Of a stretch of 56,929 bases of DNA, positions 42,575 to 50,545 are shown one piece after another. Positions within the stretch are counted from its first letter, which is position 1. Each line of letters starts with the position of its first letter. Source of the DNA: Thermomonas hydrothermalis (lineage in GTDB: Bacteria > Pseudomonadota > Gammaproteobacteria > Xanthomonadales > Xanthomonadaceae); the NCBI RefSeq assembly GCF_900129205.1, contig NZ_FQUK01000015.1, positions 1 through 56,929 of the forward strand. The letters are read 5' to 3'. The position numbers and the translations under genes were made by a program. Under the pieces are notes generated by a model, which saw only the letters and a program-made list of their open reading frames with translations, made no database searches and was not told the origin of the DNA.

Positions 42575-43999
42575 TCAAAGCATGGCCCGACGCAGGTCGG
42601 CCAGCAGCTGCCCAAGATAGGTGGTGAAGCGGGCGGCATCGGCGCCATCGATCACCCGGTGGTCATAGGACAGCGACAGCGGCAGCATCAGCCGCGGCTG
42701 GAACTGCGTGCCGTCCCAAACCGGCTTCATCTCGGCTTTCGACACGCCCAGGATGGCCACTTCCGGCGCGTTGATGATCGGGGTGAAGGCAGTACCACCG
42801 ATTCCGCCCAGCGAGCTGATGGTGAAGCAGCCGCCCTGCATCTGCTCGGGCTTGAGCTTGCCCTCGCGCGCCAGTGCCGCCAGCTCGCCCATCTCGGTGG
42901 CGATTTCCAGCACGCCCTTGCGATCGGCATCCCGCAGCACCGGCACCACCAGCCCATTCGGCGTGTCGGCGGCAAAGCCGATATGGAAATACTTCTTGAG
43001 GATCAGGGTGTCGCCGTCCAGCGAGGCGTTGAAATGCGGGAACGCCTTGAGTGCTGCAACGCAGGCCTTGATCAAAAACGCCAGCATGGTCAGCTTGCCC
43101 TGCCGGCCGGCGGCGATGGCCTTGGCATGCTCCTGGTTCAACGCCACCCGCAGCGCCTCCAGCTCGGTGATGTCGGCACTGTCGAACTGGGTGACATGCG
43201 GAATCATCGCCCAGTTCCGCGCCAGATTGGCGCCGGAAATCTTCTGGATGCGCGACAGCGGCTTGCTTTCGATCGCACCGAACTTGGCGAAGTCCACCTT
43301 CGGCCAGGGGATCAGGTTGAGTCCGCCGCCTGCCGTCGGCGCAGCCGCCGGCGCCGCTGTCACGCCGCCGGCCAGCGCCGCCTTCACGAACGCCTGCACG
43401 TCTTCCTTCAGGATCCGCCCACCGCGGCCGCTACCCCGAACCTGGAACAGATCCACCCCCAACTCGCGCGCAAACAGACGCACCGCCGGGCTGGCATACG
43501 GCACTTTGGTCGGCAGCACCGCGTCGGCCTCGAACCGCATCGGCGGAATCCCCGGCTGCCCCGGCTCGGCCACCGGTGCCAGCGCCGGCACCGGGGCCCC
43601 ACCTTCCTCTGCAGTCACGGGCGCAGGTGCAGGTGCAGGTGCAGGTGCAGGTGCAGGTGCGGGTGCGGGTGCGGGTGCGGGTGCGGGTGCGGGTGCGGGT
43701 GCGGGTGCGGGTGCGGGAGACGATGCAGCGGCAGCCGCAGTCTCGCCACCACCCGCTTCATCCGCTTCGATCAGGGCCACCACCGTTCCTTCCGATACGG
43801 TGTCGCCGAGCTTGACCTTCAACTCCCGGACGATGCCGGAAAACGGCGACGGCACTTCCATCGTCGCCTTGTCCGACTCCAGCGTCACCAGCCCCTGATC
43901 CTTGCTCACCCGATCACCGGGCTGCACCAAAAGCTCAATGACCGGAACATCGGTATGCCCGCCGATATCGGGGACGCGCGCTTGCTTCAGCTCGGCCAT
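42575..43999 (-). CDS. aceF: Dihydrolipoamide acetyltransferase (E2) of pyruvate dehydrogenase
   Basis: E2 forms the core of the pyruvate dehydrogenase complex and transfers acetyl groups to CoA. The 474-residue protein has a lipoyl domain (residues 1-80, ESDKATMEVP with the lipoylated lysine), a linker containing about 15 Ala-Pro dipeptides, an E1/E3-binding domain (ASPAVRLFARELGVDLFQVRGSGRGGRILKEDV) and a catalytic domain with DHRVIDGADAARF. Start at the ATG at 43999; a GTG three codons upstream is possible. The E1 gene (aceE) is not next to it in the window. Confidence 0.96.
   Translation of the reverse strand: MAELKQARVPDIGGHTDVPVIELLVQPGDRVSKDQGLVTLESDKATMEVPSPFSGIVRELKVKLGDTVSEGTVVALIEADEAGGGETAAAAASSPAPAPAPAPAPAPAPAPAPAPAPAPAPAPAPAPVTAEEGGAPVPALAPVAEPGQPGIPPMRFEADAVLPTKVPYASPAVRLFARELGVDLFQVRGSGRGGRILKEDVQAFVKAALAGGVTAAPAAAPTAGGGLNLIPWPKVDFAKFGAIESKPLSRIQKISGANLARNWAMIPHVTQFDSADITELEALRVALNQEHAKAIAAGRQGKLTMLAFLIKACVAALKAFPHFNASLDGDTLILKKYFHIGFAADTPNGLVVPVLRDADRKGVLEIATEMGELAALAREGKLKPEQMQGGCFTISSLGGIGGTAFTPIINAPEVAILGVSKAEMKPVWDGTQFQPRLMLPLSLSYDHRVIDGADAARFTTYLGQLLADLRRAML
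43623..43712 (-). repeat. Hexanucleotide array in the aceF linker
   Basis: Fifteen perfect 6-bp units: six of gcaggt (43623-43658) followed by nine of gcgggt (43659-43712), plus strand orientation. On the coding strand they give an alternating Ala-Pro linker. Gain or loss of units keeps the reading frame. Confidence 0.95.
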
Positions 44000-44217
44000 G
44001 GTCGCCACTCCGCAACGAAGAAAGCGCTATGGGAACACATCCGGGCGCGATCGACAAACGACACGATCGACCGTTTTGTTTTATACCCGGATAATTTTTC
44101 AGGCTCGCACTATATCCGCCCGGAAACGGCGCATACCCCTGCGAAAAACCCGGTTTCACCCCCGGCAAAATGACCCAACATCTGCGCGTTCGATGCTGGG
44201 CCGCACCTCCCACCAGA
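44000..44217. other. Promoter region upstream of aceF
   Basis: This 218-bp gap contains an AT-rich patch (about 44075-44115), unusual for this genome. On the minus strand it carries TATAAA and TATAGT, either of which may be a -10 box for aceF-lpdA. No good -35 box was found for either. Confidence 0.3.
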
Positions 44218-44658
44218 TCAACGCGCACCCATCGGACGCACCACAAAAGTGACCGGCACCTGCCCGGCGTGCTCGAACACCAGCGTGGCCTGCACCTGCA
44301 TCCCGGCCGCAAGCGCCTGGGTCGGCTGGATGAACATCAGGTGATAGCTGCCCGGCTTGAGCACAACTTGGCCGTGTGCCGGCACGGTCAGGCCACCCGG
44401 CAATGCGCGCATCCGCATGGTGCCGCCCTCGGCGCGGGTTTCATGCAATTCCACCCGGGCCGCCAGCGGACTCTCCACCCGCACCAGGCGGTCTGGCTGG
44501 CTGCCATCGTTGATCAGAGTGAGGAACCCGCCGGCCACAGTGGCACCCGGCGGTGTCGCGCGCAGCCAGGGGTCTTGCACCCGAACCCCGGCACCCTGCG
44601 CTGCACATACCGACCAGACCAGCCCCAGGGCCAATGCGGTCGCGATCGTCTTGTTCAT
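44218..44658 (-). CDS. Periplasmic copper chaperone PCu(A)C
   Basis: A 146-residue exported PCuAC-family protein (DUF461), which delivers Cu(I) to the CuA site of cytochrome oxidase or otherwise handles periplasmic copper. A signal peptide (ALALGLVWSVCAAQG) is followed by VQDPWLRATPPGATVAGGFLTL. The copper ligands are visible as LHETRAEGGTMRM and, further on, YHLMF, fitting the H(M)X10MX21HXM motif. It follows the DUF2946 gene, also associated with copper loci. Confidence 0.93.
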   Translation of the reverse strand: MNKTIATALALGLVWSVCAAQGAGVRVQDPWLRATPPGATVAGGFLTLINDGSQPDRLVRVESPLAARVELHETRAEGGTMRMRALPGGLTVPAHGQVVLKPGSYHLMFIQPTQALAAGMQVQATLVFEHAGQVPVTFVVRPMGAR

Positions 44659-44737
44659 GGCATTGCCTCCTCGTCAGGCTGAAGCGAACCGGGTGCCGCA
44701 TACCGCGGCACCCGGAATCGCTGGGCACACAACCACC

Positions 44738-45262
44738 TCAATAGGTGAAGTTGAGCTTCATCCGCCATTGAGCGCCACTATCGAATTGGCTCCAAATCGC
44801 GGGTGAAGACGAGGCAGCAAGCGCCTCGTCGTGCAGATACGTCGGTGATTTCAGAGCAGGATCGGCGGCCCGCGGGCACCCAGCCCGCGCAGACAGGGGG
44901 GGGGCGTGTGGCACGGCACTGCCGCGCGCTGGCAGTAGTGCGCGCGGCAGCATCGGCAATAGCCAGGCCAGCACCGCCAGCAGCAGCGGCGCCAGCGAGG
45001 CCAGCAGCGGGCAGTAGGCACAGGCGGCATCCGGCAGCGTGCCGGCCGGCGCGGGGGCCTTGCCCGCACCATCGTCGAACAGGCGGGCGGGCTTGGCCCA
45101 GGTCAGCCCATCCGTCGTGCACAGCGCCAGCACTGCATCCGGTGCACCCGCTGCACGGCTCTCCAGCCAGCGGCTGAGCGTCGGCATCACCGACACCAGC
45201 AGGATGGCCGCCAGCGCCAGGCGAGCCATCCAGAACTGGAACGGGCGGGAGCGCAGGATCAT
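44738..45262 (-). CDS. DUF2946 family protein, frameshifted at a C9 tract
   Basis: The first about 120 residues are a typical DUF2946 membrane protein: one N-terminal helix (ARLALAAILLVSVMPTLS), the conserved CAYCPLL motif in LPDAACAYCPLLASLAP and a second hydrophobic stretch. The coding strand then has nine Cs (plus-strand Gs 44896-44904). Read as it stands, the frame runs on for about 50 unrelated residues to 44738. With eight Cs the protein would end CLRGLGARGPPILL at 44851, the natural DUF2946-type terminus. The extra tail ends SGAQWRMKLNFTY, like the last strand of a TonB receptor. Function is unknown, but linkage to PCuAC suggests copper. Confidence 0.85.
   Translation of the reverse strand: MILRSRPFQFWMARLALAAILLVSVMPTLSRWLESRAAGAPDAVLALCTTDGLTWAKPARLFDDGAGKAPAPAGTLPDAACAYCPLLASLAPLLLAVLAWLLPMLPRALLPARGSAVPHAPPLSARAGCPRAADPALKSPTYLHDEALAASSSPAIWSQFDSGAQWRMKLNFTY
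44808..44830 (-). terminator. Hairpin after the ancestral DUF2946 stop
   Basis: GACGAGGC and GCCTCGTC (44808-44815 and 44823-44830) form an 8-bp stem around a 7-nt loop, about 20 nt after the stop used in the eight-C frame (44851). It lies inside the extended frame. The T-tract is weak. Confidence 0.4.
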
Positions 45263-45286
45263 GGTGCGGGCAGCTTAGCGCACCGG

Positions 45287-47272
45287 TCAGAGCGCGCGGA
45301 TGACCTCGATCAAACGCTCGACGGTCAGCCCGAAGTGCGGGAACAGCGCCTCGGCAGGCGCACTGGCGCCGAACGTGTCGATGCCCAGCACCGCGCCATC
45401 CAGGCCCACGTACTGGCGCCAGAACCCGGTGACGCCCGCTTCCACGGCGACGCGCTTGCGGCAGGCCTTCGGCAGCACCGATTCGCGGTAGGCCGCATCC
45501 TGGCGCTCGAACACCTCCACCGACGGCATCGACACCACCCGCACCGTCTCGCCCAGTGTTGCCGCGGCCTGCATGGCCAGCGCCACTTCGCTGCCGGTGG
45601 CAATCAGGATGACCTCCGGGGCGCCCACGCTGTCTTTGAGCACATAGCCACCACGGGCGATGGCCGCCACCTGGGCGGCATCACGCGGCTGATGCGGCAG
45701 GGTCTGCCGGCTGAACACCAGGCAGGAAGGCCCGTCCCGACGTTCCAGTGCGCAGCGCCAGGCCACTGCCGACTCGACCGCATCACAGGGACGCCAGACA
45801 TCGTTGTTGGGGATGTAGCGCAGCGAGGCCAGATGCTCCACTGGCTGATGGGTGGGGCCATCCTCACCCAGCCCGATCGAATCGTGGGTGTAGACGTGCA
45901 CGACCCGCAGCCCCATCAGTGCACTCATGCGCACCGCATTACGGGCGTAGTCGGAAAACACCAGGAAGGTGGCATCGAAGGGAATGAACCCGCCGTGCAG
46001 GGCCAGGCCGTTGCTGATGGCACTCATGCCAAACTCGCGCACACCGTAGTACACGTAGTTGGCATCCGGATCGCGGCTGGTCACCGACTTGCTGCCCTTC
46101 CACAGGGTCAGGTTGGAATGAGCCAGATCGGCCGAACCGCCGACCAGCTCCGGCAACTGCGGGGCGAACGCTTCGAGGGTGTTCTGCGAGGCCTTGCGGC
46201 TGGCAATCGCCGGGCCTTCCTGCTGCACACGGGCAATGAATGCCTCGGCGAGCGCAGCAAAGTTCTCGGGCAGCGCCCCGGACATCCGGCGTTCGAACTC
46301 CGCCGCCAACATCGGAAATGCGGCCTTGTAGGCAGCAAAGCGGGCCGCCCAGTCCGCCTGGGCCGCGGCGCGGTCGCGCGCACGCCAGCCGTCGTAGATG
46401 GCCTGCGGAATCTCGAAGGGCGCATACGGCCAGCCCAGCGCGGCACGGGTGGCGGCCACCTCGTCCTTGCCCAACGGGGCACCATGGCTGGACTCTTTCC
46501 CGGCCTTGTTGGGCGAGCCAAACCCGATCGTGGTGCGGCAGCAGATCAGGGTCGGGCGATCCGTGGACTTAAGCGCCGTCTCGATGGCGGTCCTGATTTC
46601 CACCGGGTCGTGGCCGTCCACGTTGCGAATCACGTTCCAGCCGTAGGCTTCGAAGCGCCGGGGCGTGTCGTCGGTGAACCAGCCGTCGGTATTGCCGTCG
46701 ATGCTGATGTGGTTGTCATCCCAGAACGCCACCAGCTTGCCCAGGCCCCAGGTGCCGGCCAGCGAGGCCGCTTCGTGGCTGATGCCTTCCATCAGGCAGC
46801 CGTCACCCAGAAACACCCAGGTGCGGTGATCGACGATGGTGTGCCCGTCACGGTTGTAGCGCTGCGCCAGCAATTTCTCGGCCAGCGCCATGCCCACTGC
46901 ATTGGCCAGCCCCTGCCCGAGCGGGCCGGTGGTGGTCTCCACGCCCGGGGTGACGTGATTTTCCGGATGCCCAGGCGTCTTGCTGCCGAGTTGGCGGAAC
47001 TGGCGGATGTCGTCGATCGACACATCGAAGCCGGTCAGATGCAGCAACGCGTACTGCAGCATCGACCCATGCCCGTTGGACAGCACGAAACGGTCACGAT
47101 CCACCCAGCCCGGGTCGGCAGGATTGACCTTCAGAAAGTCGTTCCAGAGCACTTCGGCAATGTCGGCCATGCCCATCGGCATGCCGGGATGGCCGGAGTT
47201 GGCGGCCTGCACCGCATCGATGGCAAGGAAACGGATGGCGTTGGCGAGGTCGCGGCGGCTGGGCGTCGTCAT
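45287..47272 (-). CDS. tkt: Transketolase
   Basis: A 661-residue transketolase of the pentose phosphate pathway, moving two-carbon units between sugar phosphates with thiamine diphosphate. It starts with [32 protein letters not shown], has the TPP-binding [25 protein letters not shown], the pyrimidine domain [18 protein letters not shown] and [24 protein letters not shown], and the C-terminal [10 protein letters not shown]. Length matches the family. No neighbour belongs to the same pathway. Confidence 0.97.
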   Translation of the reverse strand: MTTPSRRDLANAIRFLAIDAVQAANSGHPGMPMGMADIAEVLWNDFLKVNPADPGWVDRDRFVLSNGHGSMLQYALLHLTGFDVSIDDIRQFRQLGSKTPGHPENHVTPGVETTTGPLGQGLANAVGMALAEKLLAQRYNRDGHTIVDHRTWVFLGDGCLMEGISHEAASLAGTWGLGKLVAFWDDNHISIDGNTDGWFTDDTPRRFEAYGWNVIRNVDGHDPVEIRTAIETALKSTDRPTLICCRTTIGFGSPNKAGKESSHGAPLGKDEVAATRAALGWPYAPFEIPQAIYDGWRARDRAAAQADWAARFAAYKAAFPMLAAEFERRMSGALPENFAALAEAFIARVQQEGPAIASRKASQNTLEAFAPQLPELVGGSADLAHSNLTLWKGSKSVTSRDPDANYVYYGVREFGMSAISNGLALHGGFIPFDATFLVFSDYARNAVRMSALMGLRVVHVYTHDSIGLGEDGPTHQPVEHLASLRYIPNNDVWRPCDAVESAVAWRCALERRDGPSCLVFSRQTLPHQPRDAAQVAAIARGGYVLKDSVGAPEVILIATGSEVALAMQAAATLGETVRVVSMPSVEVFERQDAAYRESVLPKACRKRVAVEAGVTGFWRQYVGLDGAVLGIDTFGASAPAEALFPHFGLTVERLIEVIRAL

Positions 47273-47505
47273 GGGTCGGGCGGATACGGGAAGGTGCGCT
47301 TATTGTCCCATCTCCGACCGGGCGCTGTCGCGACTGCCCCGAGCGAGCGTCGCGAGCGCATGACACTCGATTGATGCCAAGCACCCGATGCAAAGCCGCT
47401 CGCATCCATCCACCCACCCCAATGGGTGCGTCGTCAATTCAACGCCGGGGCCCCTGCCAGCCAGCACTGTGTGGCGCCGTGACACCTTGGACGGCATCAA
47501 ACGCC

Positions 47506-48846
47506 TTAGCGCACGATGTCGTCCAGCTTCTCCGCAACGGCATCATCCAGGTCCTGCTGGCCGCTCTGCTTGGCAACCACCACCGCCATCGCCAGATCGC
47601 CGGTCACGTTGAGTGAAGTGCGGCACATGTCGAGGAACGTGTTGACGCCGAGGATGATGCCGATGCCCTCAGGCTTGAGTCCCACGATGCCGCAGATCAT
47701 CGCAATCACCGGCAGCGAGCCGGACGGAATGCTGGCGGTACCGATGCCGCCCAGGATGCACAGGATCAGCACCAGCACCTGCTCGCCCAACGGCAGATGC
47801 ATGCCGTAGACCTGCGCCAGAAACAGCACGGTGATGCCCTCGAACAGCGCCGAGCCGTGGTGGCTGGCCGATGCGCCCACGGTCAGCACGAACCGGCTGA
47901 TCTTGCGCGGCAGCTTGAGGTTTTCCTCGCCCACCCGCAGCGTCACCGGCAGCGTCGCCGCCGACGAAGCGGTGGCAAACGCGGTCAATGAGGCTTCCTG
48001 CACACCGCGGAAAAAGGCGCGGACGCTCATGCCCCCCATGAACTTCACCCACAGTGGCAGCACCACAAAGCCGTGGATGGCCAGCGCCAGCACCACAGTG
48101 AGCACGAACCACCCCAGCCCGACCAGCACCTCCCAGCCCATCTGCGCGCACAGGATGAACATGAAGCAGGCCACCGCGTAGGGCGCCAGCTTCACGAACA
48201 TGCCAATCAGGTGCATGCACACCTCAAACAGGCCGTGCAGGGTGTTCTTGAACGCCTGCGTCCCCGGCGTGGGCCGCATCACCAGGCCGACACCGAACAT
48301 CAGGGCGAAGAACACGATGCCCAACTTCTTGCTGTCATCGCCCATCGCACCCACGATGTTGTGCGGGACGATGTTGACGATGATGTCGACCAGGCGCAGT
48401 TCCCGGCCTTTTTCGACGATGGTGGTGGTCTTGTCGGCATTGCTGCTCAAGGCCTGCTCGACCATGGCCGGGTCCATGTGCACACCCGGCTGCAACAGGT
48501 TGGCCATGACTAGACCGATCAACACCGCGATGCCGGTCACCACCGCGGTGTAGGTCAGCGTGCGCCAGCCCAGCCGGCCAAGACTGGCCACATCGCCCAG
48601 TTCGGCCACGCCCAGCACCAGCGCCGAGAAGATCAGCGGCACCACCATCATGAACAGCAGGTTGAGAAAGATGGTGCCGAACGGCCGCGCCGCGTAGTCG
48701 ATCACCATCCGCACCCACTCGGCATCCGGTGCCACCAGGTGCACGGCAATTCCCAGCAGGGTACCCAGCAGAAAGCCGATCCCCACTTTCAGATGCAGGG
48801 GCATGCCCTTGGCGGGCGCGGCAGCGGCAGTCTCGGTGGTGTGCAT
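47506..48846 (-). CDS. DAACS family dicarboxylate/amino acid:cation symporter
   Basis: A 446-residue inner-membrane symporter of the GltP/DctA family with about eight hydrophobic helices. HP1 carries TASSAATLPVTL, and helix 8 reads NTFLDMCRTSLNVTGDLAMA, with the substrate-binding Asp and Arg region. In place of the helix 7 NMDGT motif (or the NQNGT variant of one subfamily), it has SHHGS at residues 328-332 in VGASASHHGSALFEG. HP2 reads GIGTASIPSGS. The transported substrate cannot be predicted. It lies 71 nt after batD with its own possible promoter. Confidence 0.9.
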   Translation of the reverse strand: MHTTETAAAAPAKGMPLHLKVGIGFLLGTLLGIAVHLVAPDAEWVRMVIDYAARPFGTIFLNLLFMMVVPLIFSALVLGVAELGDVASLGRLGWRTLTYTAVVTGIAVLIGLVMANLLQPGVHMDPAMVEQALSSNADKTTTIVEKGRELRLVDIIVNIVPHNIVGAMGDDSKKLGIVFFALMFGVGLVMRPTPGTQAFKNTLHGLFEVCMHLIGMFVKLAPYAVACFMFILCAQMGWEVLVGLGWFVLTVVLALAIHGFVVLPLWVKFMGGMSVRAFFRGVQEASLTAFATASSAATLPVTLRVGEENLKLPRKISRFVLTVGASASHHGSALFEGITVLFLAQVYGMHLPLGEQVLVLILCILGGIGTASIPSGSLPVIAMICGIVGLKPEGIGIILGVNTFLDMCRTSLNVTGDLAMAVVVAKQSGQQDLDDAVAEKLDDIVR

Positions 48847-48916
48847 CGTGCGCGTGCTCTTAATCGACCGAATCAGACCGGCAGCTTAGCAAATGCCCTT
48901 GTGCCTGCTTGCCGGC

Positions 48917-50545
48917 TCAGTCCGGATACAGCGGTGGCAGCGGATCCATTGCCTCAGCCCGCGTCTGCCAGCGCGGCCCGCCTGCAAACGCACGCCGCAA
49001 TGCAGCCAGCGCCGCCGCAGGTGCGCCGTTCCCCCACCGTGCCGCCTGCAACATCTGCACGGCCTGCACCTGTTCCGGCTGTGCCAGCCGGGCGCAGACG
49101 GCCTCCAGATCGGCCACCCCCGCAGCCGTGCGCAACGCCTGGGCGATTGCCTCCAGGTCGCCCTGATCCAGCGCCTGCGCCAGCGTCGGCCCACGCGCCA
49201 CCACCGCCGATGTCGGCGCGGGCGACCGGGCGCGCCTGCGCCGGTGCGCATCGAGGGTGACCAGCACCAGACACAGGCCCAACCCCACCCACGGCAACCA
49301 CCGCCAGTCATCGCCGACGTGCTTGTCTGGACTCGCTGGAGCCAGCGCCTTGTTGGCGGGAGACGGCAAGGTCGCAGGAGCCATCGGAGGTGTCGCCGGC
49401 TGCGTGACCGGCCCGGCCTGCCCTGCTGCCACCTGTAACCGCAACGGCGGCAGCGCCGCCACTTCGGCACGCCCGCGCTCGGCATTCCACCAGGGCAGCC
49501 GCGGCCCCGACAGCACGACCATGCCCGGCTGCTGCGGCACCAGCGCAAAACGACGCCGCACAAACGTCTGTGGCCGGCCATCGAGAAAGCGTTCTTCCAC
49601 CTGCGGCGGCTCTGCGAAGACCTGCACCGCTGGCGATGCCGGCCATTCCAGCGCCGGCATCTGCGCTGCTGTGGCCCCATCCGCCTGCGCCTCCACGTCC
49701 ACATTCACGGCAGTCCCGGTCACCGCCTGGGTGGGTGTGTGCAGATAACGCAGGTGCAGCGCATGGAGCGGCAGCCACGGCTGCGGCGCCGTGGCCGGGA
49801 TCGGCTGCACGTCCAGCAGGATCGCCGGCGCGGCTGCCGACACTGGGGCGGTATCGAAATCACCCAACCATCCGCTTGCCCCGTCCGGGCGCAGTGCGTT
49901 CAGGCGCGCCCCCGGCAGCAGCAGCGACCCGCTGCGCTCCGGGATCAACAGGTAGCGCCGCTCGATCACGTGATAGCGCCGCCCGCCCAGCATGCGGTCA
50001 TAGGTGAGATCCTCGCCCAGCCGTTGCAGGGTCATGCCCGGCGGCGCGTCCAGATCGAGCTGGCCGGACAGCAACGGGATGGCGTGATGCACCCGCACCG
50101 TCACTCCGACCGTCTGCTGCACGTAGGGCCGACGCGTGTCGGTGGCCATGTCCACGAACAGGTCAGACTCGGGCTGGGCCGGCTCCACCGTCGGCGGGCG
50201 CACCACCAGTCGCAGCGGTGCGGTGCGGTCGGCACCGACCTGCAACGCTGGCACGCTCCAGACCCCTGGCCCGCGCGGCCGCAGGCCCAGCGCAAACACG
50301 GTCTGTCGGCGCATTCGGCCATTCACCCATTCGAAGCTGCGGCGCACACTTTGGCCGCCCAGGTCGAAACTGGCACGCAACGGGGTCGTATCGATCTGCG
50401 TCACCGGCTGATCGGTGGCGATGTTGAGCGCCACCGTCTCGCCCATGCTGATCTGATCGCGATCCAGCCAGGCCCGAGTCTGCCCCAGCGCCACAAGCGG
50501 CAGTAGCAGCGCCATCAGCATCAGGCCGCGCAGCCAACACCTCAT
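48917..50545 (-). CDS. batD: BatD family protein (aerotolerance operon)
   Basis: A 542-residue BatD-type protein. It has an N-terminal signal (RGLMLMALLLPLVALGQTRAWLDRDQI), Ig-like beta-rich domains (AWLDRDQISMGETVALNI, RSFEWVNGRMRRQTVF), and one membrane helix near residue 430 (WLPWVGLGLCLVLVTL) followed by a cytoplasmic tail. Bat proteins are linked to aerotolerance in Bacteroides and to envelope stress in Leptospira, but no biochemical role is firm. Its ATG overlaps the stop of the batB-batC fusion by 4 nt. Confidence 0.85.
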   Translation of the reverse strand: MRCWLRGLMLMALLLPLVALGQTRAWLDRDQISMGETVALNIATDQPVTQIDTTPLRASFDLGGQSVRRSFEWVNGRMRRQTVFALGLRPRGPGVWSVPALQVGADRTAPLRLVVRPPTVEPAQPESDLFVDMATDTRRPYVQQTVGVTVRVHHAIPLLSGQLDLDAPPGMTLQRLGEDLTYDRMLGGRRYHVIERRYLLIPERSGSLLLPGARLNALRPDGASGWLGDFDTAPVSAAAPAILLDVQPIPATAPQPWLPLHALHLRYLHTPTQAVTGTAVNVDVEAQADGATAAQMPALEWPASPAVQVFAEPPQVEERFLDGRPQTFVRRRFALVPQQPGMVVLSGPRLPWWNAERGRAEVAALPPLRLQVAAGQAGPVTQPATPPMAPATLPSPANKALAPASPDKHVGDDWRWLPWVGLGLCLVLVTLDAHRRRRARSPAPTSAVVARGPTLAQALDQGDLEAIAQALRTAAGVADLEAVCARLAQPEQVQAVQMLQAARWGNGAPAAALAALRRAFAGGPRWQTRAEAMDPLPPLYPD

